From Ignavibacteria bacterium (GTDB lineage Bacteria > Bacteroidota > Ignavibacteria > Ignavibacteriales > Ignavibacteriaceae): DNA of 64,000 nt. A program made the translations under genes and the position numbers. The stretch is from the NCBI GenBank assembly GCA_017302895.1, contig JAFLBV010000001.1, positions 682,001 through 746,000 on the forward strand, written 5' to 3'. The notes under the pieces are model-generated. The model saw only the letters and a list, made by a program, of their open reading frames with translations, was not told the DNA's origin and made no database searches. Shown one piece after another: positions 8,911 to 18,058 of this stretch (position 1 is its first letter; each line of letters begins with the position of its first letter).

Positions 8911-11673
8911 TCAGCCCGTATTTTTGATTCCTGCTGCAATACCGTTCACGGTCGAACGAAGAAGTGTCGTGAGATCGTCGTTTTCTGCATGATCGTTCCC
9001 TTTTCGCCACTCACGGATAAACCTTAATTGAATAAAACTTACGGGATCAATATAGGGATTCCGAAGTTGAAGCCTTCTTTGGAGGTTTTTATTGTTGCCG
9101 AGAAGATATTTCTCACCTGTGAGAAGAAGAACGGCACTTACCGACCTGTCGTATTCATCCTTAATCATCCTGAATATTTCCGGTGCTGCCGGACTTTTTG
9201 CCAGCAGAGAATATTCCCTTCCGATCATCATGTCCGTCTTAAAAAGAACCATTTCTACATTTTCCGTCAAGACTTTGAAAAAATCCCAGTTGTTGTAGAG
9301 TTTTACGAGTTCAGCTTCTGAAGCATCCTCGTTAATAATGGCATCTTCAATTGCCGAGCCATATCCAAACCAGCCTGAAATTGTGTTCCGGTTTTGTGTC
9401 CATGCAAAAACCCAGGGAATTGCCCTGAGAGCCGAGAGGTCACCGGTAACTCTTCTGGATCCCGGTCGGGAACCGATCTCAAGTTGTTCAATGACATCAA
9501 TGGGGGTTGCAGAGCGAAAATACTCCGTAAACCCGGGATGCTCGACCAGAGAGCGGTATTTTTTATATGCCGAGGCTGATATCTTATCAAAAAGGGTGAT
9601 ATTCTGATTCCTCAGAAGTTCTTCCTGCGGGTCCGGAGCAGGTTCCGCAGTTTTGAGTATAACGGCTGAGGTGGTAATTTCGAGTGATTTCAAGGCGGTT
9701 TCGGGGATGAGATATTTTGCTGAGATCATTTCACCCTGTTCGGTTATTTTAATCTTCCCCTGAAGCGTTCCTTGAGGATTTGCCATAATGGAATCATAAA
9801 CAGGACCGCCACCGCGGGAGATGCTGCCTCCCCTGCCATGAAAAATAACCGGCTCTATTTTATATTCGCTGCAAAGTTGTGAAATACCTCTCTGAGCCTT
9901 GAAGAGTTCGAAATTGGAAGTTACGATTCCGCCGTCCTTGTTGCTGTCGGAGTAGCCAATCATCACTTTTTGTACTCTGCCCCTTAGCCTTAGATGTCTT
10001 CGAAAGACTCTCAGATCAAAGAGTTCTTTAAGAATTGAGGTTGATTCCTGTAAATCGTTTATTGTCTCGAACAGCGGAAGTATATCGATATCCGATGCAA
10101 CTATTCTTTCCTCTTCAACTTTTACAAGTCCTGATTCTCTGGCAAGGAGGAGAACAGACAGAATATCACTGACTTTGGAACAGTTGCTGATAATGTAGTC
10201 TTTTCCTGCATTTTTTGATATATTCTCTTTTGCCCATCTGATCAGGGATATCTCCTCGAGTACCTGAGCTGTCCTCTCTGAGAGACTGGAAAAAGAGTTG
10301 ATCAACGGTCTTGGTGACAATATTTCATCCCGCAAAACCTTTATTTTTTGCTCTTCAGGGAGATTTCTGAAATTCGGCGATGCTGCGGTGAGGAAGAGAA
10401 TTTCTTCAATTGCCTCCCTTACAAGGGCTGAATTTTGTCTGATATCTATCTTCACAAAATGAAATCCAAAGGTTTTCACTTTGTAAATAAACGGTTGCAG
10501 AATTGTATCCGCTATCAATTCACCTTTGTTTTCCCTGAGGCTCTCTGCCATAAGAGCAAGGTCATCCACCAAATCAGAAGCATCGGGGTAACCGCCTTCA
10601 CTTCCGGAGAGTGTTCTTCCGAGTTTCTCATAAATGAGAAGAAGTTTTTTACGGTAGAGTTCCGAGGCGTCCCTGTACCAGGGGTGATCGCCGGTATTCA
10701 GCGATTTCACATCACTGTTGATCGATGAATTAAGAGCTTTTGAAACGGGGACATGGTTGACGGAATTGCTAAGATTCGTGTAAAGCCTGTCGAGATCCTG
10801 CCTGTAGAGCCTGATAATCTCCTCTTTATGCTGGAGAAGAGTTTCGCGGGTAAGTGCCGGGGTAACAAACGGATGCCCGTCGCGGTCACCACCGATCCAG
10901 GAGCCAAACCTTACCACAGGGTCAGCCGCAGAGAGCTGATAACCGGATGAGTGGAGTGCATAATTGAAAAGGTGATAAAACTCTTCTACCCGGTCATAGA
11001 GTACATCTTTAAGGAAAAAGAGACCTCTCTGAACCTCATCACTCACAGAAACCTTGTGGGTTCTTACATCATTAGTCTGCCAGAGAAGTGTAATCTCCGC
11101 CTTCAGTTTTTGAATTATTCCGAAGTGTCGGTAGTTTTTCTCATCTCTGAGAATCAGAAGATTGCAAATTTTGAGAATTTTACGCATTACAGTCTGGCGG
11201 GAGGCTTCCGTGGGGTGCGCAGTAAATACGGGAGTAATTTCAATTTTCTTTAAAAGGAGGGAAAGCTCTTTTTCATCCAATCCGTTATTTTTCAAGGTTG
11301 CCAGTGTGTGGTCGAAGGTACCAGGTTCCTCTGCTCTGTGGGCACCCTGCCTTTCCCTGTTTTTTCTCAGGGTATAGATTTCGTCGGCAGCATTCACAAG
11401 AATAAAGTAGATGGAGAAGGCTTTCACCACCCTTATGGCTTCATCAATTGAAAGGGCAGCGATGATTTCCTTGATTTTTTCAACCGTTTCCCCGTTATAC
11501 GAGTTTCTGAGTTGTTTAGTGAGAGACCGGAGCTCTTCAACGCTTTCAAAAACCTTTTGTCCCTCCTGTTCCTTAATCACTTCACCGAGAAGGATGCCAA
11601 GGTCGCGAATTGTCGAACTCAGGGAGGAATCTTTTGCGTAATTCTCAATTTCTGAAAGGGTTGGTTTGAACAT
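8911..11673 (-). CDS. ppc: Phosphoenolpyruvate carboxylase
   Basis: Adds bicarbonate to PEP to give oxaloacetate, refilling the TCA cycle; cytosolic tetramer. 920 residues, the normal size. Signatures seen: F-T-A-H-P-T-E-A-S-R-Q with the catalytic His near residue 154; M-I-G-Y-S-D-S-N-K-D-G-G near 570; the F-H-G-R-G-G-S-I-S-R-G-G-G loop near 613; G-S-R-P-G-S-R-R; and the conserved C-terminal N-T-G. It stands alone: upstream are 66 bases and then the PycTM-like gene on the same strand; downstream its stop abuts the convergent dCMP deaminase. In the same genome as NifJ and Acs it links acetyl-CoA/pyruvate metabolism to C4 acids. Confidence 0.98.
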   Translation of the reverse strand: MFKPTLSEIENYAKDSSLSSTIRDLGILLGEVIKEQEGQKVFESVEELRSLTKQLRNSYNGETVEKIKEIIAALSIDEAIRVVKAFSIYFILVNAADEIYTLRKNRERQGAHRAEEPGTFDHTLATLKNNGLDEKELSLLLKKIEITPVFTAHPTEASRQTVMRKILKICNLLILRDEKNYRHFGIIQKLKAEITLLWQTNDVRTHKVSVSDEVQRGLFFLKDVLYDRVEEFYHLFNYALHSSGYQLSAADPVVRFGSWIGGDRDGHPFVTPALTRETLLQHKEEIIRLYRQDLDRLYTNLSNSVNHVPVSKALNSSINSDVKSLNTGDHPWYRDASELYRKKLLLIYEKLGRTLSGSEGGYPDASDLVDDLALMAESLRENKGELIADTILQPFIYKVKTFGFHFVKIDIRQNSALVREAIEEILFLTAASPNFRNLPEEQKIKVLRDEILSPRPLINSFSSLSERTAQVLEEISLIRWAKENISKNAGKDYIISNCSKVSDILSVLLLARESGLVKVEEERIVASDIDILPLFETINDLQESTSILKELFDLRVFRRHLRLRGRVQKVMIGYSDSNKDGGIVTSNFELFKAQRGISQLCSEYKIEPVIFHGRGGSISRGGGPVYDSIMANPQGTLQGKIKITEQGEMISAKYLIPETALKSLEITTSAVILKTAEPAPDPQEELLRNQNITLFDKISASAYKKYRSLVEHPGFTEYFRSATPIDVIEQLEIGSRPGSRRVTGDLSALRAIPWVFAWTQNRNTISGWFGYGSAIEDAIINEDASEAELVKLYNNWDFFKVLTENVEMVLFKTDMMIGREYSLLAKSPAAPEIFRMIKDEYDRSVSAVLLLTGEKYLLGNNKNLQRRLQLRNPYIDPVSFIQLRFIREWRKGNDHAENDDLTTLLRSTVNGIAAGIKNTG

Positions 11674-11739
11674 TTAATATCCTTTATGGAAGCAATTGGT
11701 ACAGAGGGAATTCAGGCAGCAAACTTCAAGCATTTTGCG

Positions 11740-12291
11740 TTAGAACGGACTCCCCTTCAGCAGAAGCAATGAGAAGACCGTGACACAAATTGCAAAACCC
11801 GTACCTATCAAAAGGGAAATAAAGGCATACCTTAAATATCTCATCTTCTTTTGGATCAGAATAAGACCGGAATCGTAAATCTCCCTGAACTGCACCTGAT
11901 ATGTCTTTTTCGGATCACTTAAGGTGTTTGCCATCAGTTTTTCGAATGTTTTGTAGTCATAGTTGATGTAGTATCCTGCGAAGATCGATTCAAGTGTTGT
12001 CTCATCGGTAACCTCGGATTTTTTAGCTTTACCCTGAATCAGTTTCGGCATTATACTTAGCGAAGAAAAAATAACAGTGATGAATGCCTGAACCAGCATT
12101 GTTAGTGCTGCATACCGAAGGACCGGATGATCCAGATGCGAAAGTGTAATATTCAGCGTGAATGCTGAAATGACTATGAGGATGTGAGCCTTGGTGTCCG
12201 CTGCCTGGGTTAATCTGAGGAGATTTTGCCTGGTTTGTGCGAGCAATGAATCTATTTGGGCTCTTGGTTCGGGTATCTCGTGTTGTGACAT
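11740..12291 (-). CDS. Pycsar-effector-like (PycTM/DUF5706) membrane protein
   Basis: 183 residues. A polar helix at the N-terminus (RAQIDSLLAQTRQNLLRLTQ) runs into the A-D-T-K-A-H-I-L-I-V-I-S-A-F-T-L-N motif, typical of the Pycsar TM effector / DUF5706 family. Two membrane helices follow it closely, a soluble region of about 75 residues, and a last helix near residues 155-180. In Pycsar anti-phage systems such proteins act as cyclic-nucleotide-triggered membrane pores, together with a uridylate or cytidylate cyclase. No cyclase lies next to it here, so it may be an orphan or have a housekeeping role. The family call comes from the motif and topology. Confidence 0.6.
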   Translation of the reverse strand: MSQHEIPEPRAQIDSLLAQTRQNLLRLTQAADTKAHILIVISAFTLNITLSHLDHPVLRYAALTMLVQAFITVIFSSLSIMPKLIQGKAKKSEVTDETTLESIFAGYYINYDYKTFEKLMANTLSDPKKTYQVQFREIYDSGLILIQKKMRYLRYAFISLLIGTGFAICVTVFSLLLLKGSPF

Positions 12292-12379
12292 GGCATTAAA
12301 TAAAATTAAATATCAGGATAGTGAAAATAACCAATGATAAACAAGAAACAACTCCCCCAACGAGGAAAAGAGAACAATA

Positions 12380-13021
12380 TCAGCCGGAAATGTGGTTGTG
12401 AAGCTCTTCCACAGTATTAAAAAGCATCCCGTTGTTCATTTTCATTACAAGTTCCGGTGTCCAGCAGTCCCAAAGCACAGATGCAACAGCTACACCGGCT
12501 TCCCTTGCTGCTTTTATATCTGCCGAAGAATCGCCGATCATAATTGCTTCTTCGGGTTTAATCTCAAGTTTTTTAAGAATTGTCAGAATGCCTTCGCCCG
12601 ACGGTTTTTTTTGAATAACATCATCACCGGATATAAGTAACTCAACTTTTTCGAAAACGCCAAGTTCTTTCAGGGTAATCTCTGCTGATCTTCTCCCTTT
12701 TCCTGTGAAAGCCGCAATTCTGCCTCCATTTTCGATAATATGATCCAGCAGGTTTTCGATACCGTCATGCAGGGATGCAATATTGTGGTTCTCCTTGTAA
12801 TAGACAAAGTAATCGGAAATAGCTTTTTCAGCGTTGTCTCCAAACAACTCCACGATGATTTCCTCTTCAGTGGGACCAAATAGAGCGATTACCTCATCCG
12901 GGGAGAGGATTTTACCGAAATATTTGCTGTTAATGTGGTTGAATGAGTCAAATATCAACTGATTTGTCGAGGTAAGTGTACCATCGATATCGAAAATAAA
13001 GAGTTTATATTTCAGTGCCAT
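12380..13021 (-). CDS. HAD-superfamily hydrolase (phosphoglycolate phosphatase-like)
   Basis: 213 residues. Cytosolic phosphatase of the HAD fold. Motif I is F-D-I-D-G-T-L near residue 10 (nucleophile and acid/base Asp), motif II the Thr in A-F-T-G-K-G, motif III the Lys in Q-K-K-P-S-G, motif IV I-G-D-S-S-A-D-I. A helical cap (about 20-95) places it in subfamily IA with Gph and PpaX; the substrate cannot be told from sequence. It is seven bases downstream of the phosphoesterase/propeller gene and probably co-transcribed with it. Confidence 0.88.
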   Translation of the reverse strand: MALKYKLFIFDIDGTLTSTNQLIFDSFNHINSKYFGKILSPDEVIALFGPTEEEIIVELFGDNAEKAISDYFVYYKENHNIASLHDGIENLLDHIIENGGRIAAFTGKGRRSAEITLKELGVFEKVELLISGDDVIQKKPSGEGILTILKKLEIKPEEAIMIGDSSADIKAAREAGVAVASVLWDCWTPELVMKMNNGMLFNTVEELHNHISG

Positions 13022-13027
13022 CAGCCG

Positions 13028-14878
13028 CTACTTTAATTTAAAAAGGAGGATTGTCCCGTCCATGTTGGATGCAATAAAAAGATCACCAAATTTCTCGACA
13101 GTTAAGGCTCTTGCCTGACCGAGGTAGAAGAGATTTGTAAACTTATCTTTCTGAAAACGGAGAAAATTGCCGTTTTTCAGCCCAAATATTGCACTTTTAT
13201 CGAATTCTTTGATTTGAACAGGATTTGTATCGAGCCCCCACTTCACTTTGTGAGTCTTGATCTTCTTTCCTGTAAGAGCATTTACGGTGTGGAATTCGTT
13301 TTCGATTGACTTGATAAAAAGTGTCTTCCCATCTTCGCTGAGTCCCAATGACTCCCATGCATTAAATTCCTTGGTGCTCCACTGGGTTTTCCCAAGCAGC
13401 ACATCCACACATGAAACACTTTTATCGGGAGAAACAAACCAGATGTAATCTCCGTTTGTGACGGGGGTGCAACTTGCGGTTGAATAGTAAAAGTTTACAT
13501 TTTCCGACCATTTCCAGTTAAGTTTACCCGTGCGCAAGTCGATACAATAAGCCATTCCGTCCCATGCAGAGAATATTACACGGTCATTAATAACAACAGG
13601 AAGTGATTCGATTCTTCCTTTTGCATCGGAGTTTTTCCACATCGGTGTAAGTGTTGACGCTTCATAGGCGTAGATTGTACCATTTGCGGTTCCAAAAAGG
13701 AGTGCTGTTGTTTGTCTGTCTCTGAAATATACAGGAAAGGAAACGAGCCTTGATGTAATCGGTTCATTTAAACCGAGAGTTTGAAGAACCTCACCCGATT
13801 CAAGGTCAATCTGATAAAGGTCGCCACCTGCATTCCCGGCAAAAACCTGTTTTCCCACCACAACAGGGGTTGATACGAGATGTGCCTGAAGGTCGACCCA
13901 CCAAAGAGTGGTGAGATTTTTATCCAGATTGAAGAGAACCCCTTCCAGTGTTGGCACAAGGATTCCGTCTTTATGAGGGACCGGAGCAGAAACCATGGTT
14001 TTACCAAGGTCTATTTTTTTAATTATTTTGGTTTCCTTGTAGTCGATGAAGTCCAGTGAATCGGTTGGCACTGGATTTATTCCGGGCACTTTTGACTCGT
14101 CAAACCATGTAAATACGGTATCGACGAAAGATGAATCCCCTCTTAACGAAGCAATACAGGTTATCTTCATCTCTTTTTTTGTAAGATCAACGAAGTTAAA
14201 GCCGTAAAGCTTTGTTTTTGATGTGGAGCCAACTCCCATAAAAGCGGGAAGCATGTCAAATTCCATCTTCTTGTTCGCATGCCCGTGACCAACAAAGATG
14301 GATTTAAGATTCTTTTTGCGAAGAAGATTTGTCACCTTATACCAGTTGTCCACATCTCCATCGAGGGGATGGTGAATAAAGAAGTAGATTTCCTTGTTAT
14401 CAGGGATGTTTTTGAGCTGTTTTTCGAGCCAGTCGATATCCTCAGGAACTACATGACCACCGCCACCTCGTAGAACAATACCGGAATTCAATCCGATAAA
14501 TACATAATTGAGTGTGTCGAACCGGAATTTATTGTCACCAAAAATGGCGGGAAATTCCATTCCACCCATATCCGACCACTTTGTATCGTGGTTGCCGGGA
14601 ATAATTAAAAACCTTTTATTCAGTTTTGAAAGGAGTTTTTGGGCTCTTTCAAGTTCCTCCCACTTTCCTGTCTCGGAAATATCACCGGTGATAACCACAA
14701 ATCCAACATCATTCTGCGAGTTAATCCTGTCGATTTGTTTCAGGATCACAGAATCGGATTTTGCATATCCCACATGAATATCGGTAAGCCACGCAAATTT
14801 GAGATTTTGCCCGCCTGCAGAGTATGCGGCGATAAAAAGAATTAGTAATAAAATCTTCGATCTAATCATATTATTCAT
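13028..14878 (-). CDS. Secreted calcineurin-type phosphoesterase fused to a PQQ-like beta-propeller
   Basis: 616 residues. A signal peptide (residues 1-23) leads into a metallophosphoesterase domain (about 25-260) with the metal-binding motifs L-T-D-I-H, I-T-G-D-I-S-E-T, I-P-G-N-H-D, F-F-I-H-H and G-H-G-H-A. From about residue 285 to the end come PQQ-enzyme-like blade repeats (for example FAGNAGGDLYQIDLESGEV and YCIDLRTGKLNWKW). The protein should hydrolyse a phosphoester in the periplasm or at the surface; the propeller may bind substrate or a partner. The substrate is unknown. A HAD phosphatase follows seven bases downstream, suggesting a two-gene unit for phosphoester turnover. Confidence 0.88.
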   Translation of the reverse strand: MNNMIRSKILLLILFIAAYSAGGQNLKFAWLTDIHVGYAKSDSVILKQIDRINSQNDVGFVVITGDISETGKWEELERAQKLLSKLNKRFLIIPGNHDTKWSDMGGMEFPAIFGDNKFRFDTLNYVFIGLNSGIVLRGGGGHVVPEDIDWLEKQLKNIPDNKEIYFFIHHPLDGDVDNWYKVTNLLRKKNLKSIFVGHGHANKKMEFDMLPAFMGVGSTSKTKLYGFNFVDLTKKEMKITCIASLRGDSSFVDTVFTWFDESKVPGINPVPTDSLDFIDYKETKIIKKIDLGKTMVSAPVPHKDGILVPTLEGVLFNLDKNLTTLWWVDLQAHLVSTPVVVGKQVFAGNAGGDLYQIDLESGEVLQTLGLNEPITSRLVSFPVYFRDRQTTALLFGTANGTIYAYEASTLTPMWKNSDAKGRIESLPVVINDRVIFSAWDGMAYCIDLRTGKLNWKWSENVNFYYSTASCTPVTNGDYIWFVSPDKSVSCVDVLLGKTQWSTKEFNAWESLGLSEDGKTLFIKSIENEFHTVNALTGKKIKTHKVKWGLDTNPVQIKEFDKSAIFGLKNGNFLRFQKDKFTNLFYLGQARALTVEKFGDLFIASNMDGTILLFKLK

Positions 14879-14897
14879 TTCCGGAAGGTAAATTTTC

Positions 14898-14943
14898 CCA
14901 AAGGAAGGATAACCATAAATTATTGGTCAACCTTCCTTATGGG
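14898..14943. terminator. Imperfect hairpin between proS and the phosphoesterase gene
   Basis: AAGGAAGG pairs with CCTTCCTT and an inner ACCA with TGGT, flanked by CCC/GGG. It lies just downstream of proS. There is no clean T-run on either strand, so it may be a terminator or a processing stem. Confidence 0.5.
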
Positions 14944-14949
14944 TTAAAA

Positions 14950-16644
14950 TTAAAGTTTTTCGAGCAGGTCTTTGAGAGTCGAAGCGAGGTTTTCGAGAGG
15001 AGCTTCGAGTCTTTCACCCGTTTTTCTGACTTTTATCTCCACTTTGTTTTCAGCGAGTTTTTTCTCGCCAACAATCACCTGTAAAGGCATGCCGAGAAGG
15101 TCTGCATCCTTAAATTTGAAACCTGCCTGTGCATCAGCTCTGTCGTCAAAAAGCACTTCAATACCAGATGCCAGTAATTCAGAATAGATTTTTTCGGATG
15201 CTTCCGCAACCGGTTCCTTTTTCATGTTCAAACCAAGAAGGTGGACATGGAATGGAGCGATTGCCTTGTTCCAGATTATACCCGCTTCATCGTGACTTTG
15301 TTCGATGGAGCAGGCGACAACTCTTTCGACACCAATTCCGTAACTGCCCATAACGATCGGTTTCTCATCACCCGCTTCGGTTAGGTAAGTTGCACCCATG
15401 GCAGCGGAGTATCTTGTTCCGAGTTTGAAAATGTGTCCGAGTTCTATTGCTGTGAAGACACCGAGTGGCTTTCCACATTTGGGGCAACCTTCTCCGGAAG
15501 TGACAGTACGAAGATCGGCGTATTCAATAGTCGGAACATCTCTCTTGAAGTCGATGCCACCGATGTGGTAATCGTTTTTATTCGCACCCGAGAAGAGATT
15601 GTTGCAGTCACGAATCCTGAAATCGGCAATTATTCTGCCGTTGAAACCGATCGGTCCGATGGAACCTGCATCTGCACCCGTAATCTCTTTGAGTTCTTCG
15701 GGATGTGCAGGTCTGATGCCGCTTCCGAGAGCTTTTTCAAGCTTGGTTTCATTAACCTCGTCATTCCCTGACATAAGTATCAAAACTGCTTTGCCGTCAG
15801 CGATATAAACCCTCGATTTTGCCGTCTGTCTCTCGTTAATATTGAGGAAAGCACAAAGTTCATCGATCGATTTCACATTCGGTGTGCTGATTTCGTAAAT
15901 TTCTTTTGATTCATTATCTCTTTGAACCGGAGTGATGACAGATGAAGCCACTTCAACATTGGCTGCATATCCACAGGCTTCACAATGTGCAACTGTATCT
16001 TCGCCGGCATCAGAACCCACCATGAATTCTTCACTGCCACTTCCACCCATCGCACCGCTTGAGGCACCCACGACGAAAAACTTTAAGCCAACTCTTGAAA
16101 ATATATTTCTGTAAGCCTGATCATGAAGATCATACGACTTGTCGAGACCGTCTGTATCGATGTCCAGTGAGTAGGAATCTTTCATCAGGAATTGTCTTCC
16201 GCGAATCACACCGCTTCTTGGTCTGGCCTCATTTCTGAATTTTGTTTGTATCTGGTACCAGGTCTGCGGCATGTCCTTGTAAGATTTCACCACTTTACGG
16301 GCATGGAAAGTTATAATTTCTTCATGAGTTGGTGCGAGCACATAATCCCTGTTTTTGAGGTGATACATTGTGTCGCCAAATGCCTCAACTCTGCCTGTTT
16401 CTTCCCAGATTTCCCTTGGGTTAAGTGCCGGCAGGTGAAATTCCTGTCCACCTATCGCATCCATCTCCTGACGGATGATTTCACAAACTTTTTTAACCAC
16501 CCGGTAACCGAGCGGTAGAAATGAATAGATTCCGGCGGCAAGTGCCCTTACATAGCCACCCCTCAGCATGAGGACATGACTCGGTACAACGGCGTCGTTT
16601 GGTACTTCTTTAAGTGTCGGTATAAATGATTTGCTTTGTCGCAT
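14950..16644 (-). CDS. proS: Prolyl-tRNA synthetase, bacterial type
   Basis: 564 residues. Charges tRNA-Pro with proline. Class II catalytic core with motif 1 (L-P-L-G-Y-R-V), motif 2 (F-R-N-E-A-R-P-R-S-G-V-I-R-G-R-Q-F) and motif 3 (G-S-Y-G-I-G-V-E-R). Between motifs 2 and 3 (about residues 220-400) lies the YbaK-like editing insertion that clears mischarged Ala-tRNA-Pro (G-S-I-G-P-I-G-F-N-G-R). The anticodon-binding domain occupies the last 110 residues. This is the long bacterial (ProS type 1) form, not the archaeal/eukaryote-like form. Single gene, with a hairpin downstream. Confidence 0.98.
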   Translation of the reverse strand: MRQSKSFIPTLKEVPNDAVVPSHVLMLRGGYVRALAAGIYSFLPLGYRVVKKVCEIIRQEMDAIGGQEFHLPALNPREIWEETGRVEAFGDTMYHLKNRDYVLAPTHEEIITFHARKVVKSYKDMPQTWYQIQTKFRNEARPRSGVIRGRQFLMKDSYSLDIDTDGLDKSYDLHDQAYRNIFSRVGLKFFVVGASSGAMGGSGSEEFMVGSDAGEDTVAHCEACGYAANVEVASSVITPVQRDNESKEIYEISTPNVKSIDELCAFLNINERQTAKSRVYIADGKAVLILMSGNDEVNETKLEKALGSGIRPAHPEELKEITGADAGSIGPIGFNGRIIADFRIRDCNNLFSGANKNDYHIGGIDFKRDVPTIEYADLRTVTSGEGCPKCGKPLGVFTAIELGHIFKLGTRYSAAMGATYLTEAGDEKPIVMGSYGIGVERVVACSIEQSHDEAGIIWNKAIAPFHVHLLGLNMKKEPVAEASEKIYSELLASGIEVLFDDRADAQAGFKFKDADLLGMPLQVIVGEKKLAENKVEIKVRKTGERLEAPLENLASTLKDLLEKL

Positions 16645-16695
16645 TTTGTCTTTGAATTTTTTGAAAAACTGAATTACAAAGATAGTAAAATTAGG

Positions 16696-16723
16696 TATGA
16701 TGTATGAACTATGAACTATGAGC
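16696..16723. repeat. Four-copy heptamer tract at the 3' end of the DUF4143 ATPase gene
   Basis: Four 7-base units, TATGATG, TATGAAC, TATGAAC, TATGAGC. On the minus strand the tract encodes the last codons and the stop of the ATPase gene. The preceding bases read TAGGTAT, the unit found at 8167-8187. Confidence 0.8.
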
Positions 16724-17890
16724 TGGTCTTGCGGTATCCTGAAATTCGTTAAGGAAGTCTTTGTAGTTTTTTATTTCTATGCCATCTGTGCCCGGTTTGG
16801 AAATCCCTTTATAAATCAGGAATCCTTTTTCTTCGGGGCTTTTGGTTTTTTCAATAGCAGTGATATACTTTTTCTGGAATGTCTCACTTGTTTTTATTTC
16901 GACCCAATCTCTGGTTGAATTTTTATCGATGACAAGATCTGTCTCCAATCCATATGATGTTCTGAAATAGTAGAGATTCCAAAACAGCTTATTGTGCTCA
17001 AGAATCTTTTTGACTTCAGATACTATATAATTTTCGAACAGTGGACCGGACAGGATACTGTTTTCAAACTGTCTTTGTGATTCAATTCCGGTGAGAAAAG
17101 AGACCAACCCGGTGTCGTAAAAATAAAGTTTTGGAGATTTTATTATCCGTTTGCCAAGATTTTCATAAAACGGTGGCAGAAACCAGATAATGTAAGATGC
17201 CTCAAGTACCGACAACCAGTGTTTAACAGTATTTACAGTTACTCCCAGCTCGCTGGCGATTTCGGACAGATTAATCATTTGAGAGCATCTTGCAGCAAGG
17301 AATCTGATTAACCTAAAAAAGTCTCTGATATTCCCAATATCACTGATCGACCTTAAATCCTTTTCAAGATAGGTATTGATATATGCCTGATACCACTCGT
17401 TTCCAAACTGATAATCTCTCTTCACCAGCTCGGGGTATCCCCCCTTAAATATCGATTCTTCGTGAAGTTTTTGGGGAATTTCGCTGAACTGCAATGGAAG
17501 GAGTGAAAGCAAACCAATTCTTCCAGCGAGAGATTCAGAAATATGCTTCAGCAAAGTGAACTGAGAGGAACCGGATAGGATAAACTTGCCGTAATTATCG
17601 CGGTCATTGTCAACGGCGATTTTCACATATGAAAATATTTCAGGTGCTTTCTGTGCCTCATCAAAGATAACTTTGTCACTATAAATTCTCATAAACCTTT
17701 CAGGATCATCCCTGAATTCAGCAACTGTCACCGGGTCATCAAATGTCACATACTTGTACTCGTCTTTGAGGAGAGCACTAAGCATCGTGGATTTACCCGA
17801 CTGGCGGGGTCCTGTAACACCCGTAACAGGGAATGCTGAAAGATATTTGAGCAGAGTATTTTCTGCGGTTCGAGAGATATAATTGTTCAT
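16709..17890 (-). CDS. AAA+ ATPase with DUF4143 domain
   Basis: 393 residues. AAA_14-type P-loop domain with Walker A G-P-R-Q-S-G-K-S-T near residue 27, Walker B V-I-F-D-E-A-Q near 74 and a sensor-like L-S-G-S-S-Q-F. A winged-helix-like section follows (about 185-230, LSEIASELGVTVNTVKHWLS), then the DUF4143 domain, which carries a PD-(D/E)XK-like pattern (L-E-T-D-L-V and W-V-E-I-K). These proteins are scattered in many prokaryotes, vary between strains, and their role is not settled. A palindrome lies just upstream of the start. The last codons come from a heptamer repeat tract, so the C-terminus may vary between strains. Confidence 0.9.
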   Translation of the reverse strand: MNNYISRTAENTLLKYLSAFPVTGVTGPRQSGKSTMLSALLKDEYKYVTFDDPVTVAEFRDDPERFMRIYSDKVIFDEAQKAPEIFSYVKIAVDNDRDNYGKFILSGSSQFTLLKHISESLAGRIGLLSLLPLQFSEIPQKLHEESIFKGGYPELVKRDYQFGNEWYQAYINTYLEKDLRSISDIGNIRDFFRLIRFLAARCSQMINLSEIASELGVTVNTVKHWLSVLEASYIIWFLPPFYENLGKRIIKSPKLYFYDTGLVSFLTGIESQRQFENSILSGPLFENYIVSEVKKILEHNKLFWNLYYFRTSYGLETDLVIDKNSTRDWVEIKTSETFQKKYITAIEKTKSPEEKGFLIYKGISKPGTDGIEIKNYKDFLNEFQDTARPAHSS

Positions 17891-17910
17891 CAGGGTGAAA
17901 ACCTTGTATT

Positions 17911-17929
17911 TTTGCAGTCTGACTGCAAA
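17911..17929. promoter_or_regulatory. Palindromic operator-like site upstream of the DUF4143 ATPase gene
   Basis: TTTGCAGTC-T-GACTGCAAA is a perfect 9+9 palindrome about 20 bases before the ATG. On the coding strand it overlaps TATATTTG, which fits the Bacteroidota -7 box TAnnTTTG, although no good -33 box is positioned. It could be a repressor site. Confidence 0.5.
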
Positions 17930-17996
17930 TATACATAAATTTTAGCAAATTTATCTGCTCCAGGGCCAGTTCCTCAAAATTTTTGCACAAAATAAA

Positions 17997-18026
17997 ACTG
18001 CCCCCGAAGATTTCTCCGGAGGCAGT
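17997..18026 (-). terminator. Rho-independent terminator of the OPT transporter gene
   Basis: On the minus strand a 10-bp stem (ACTGCCTCCG with its near complement, one mismatch) is followed by TTTTATTTT, 32 bases past the OPT stop codon. Confidence 0.8.
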
Positions 18027-18058
18027 AAAAACATCACAAGGCATTTAAGCCGGAATAA

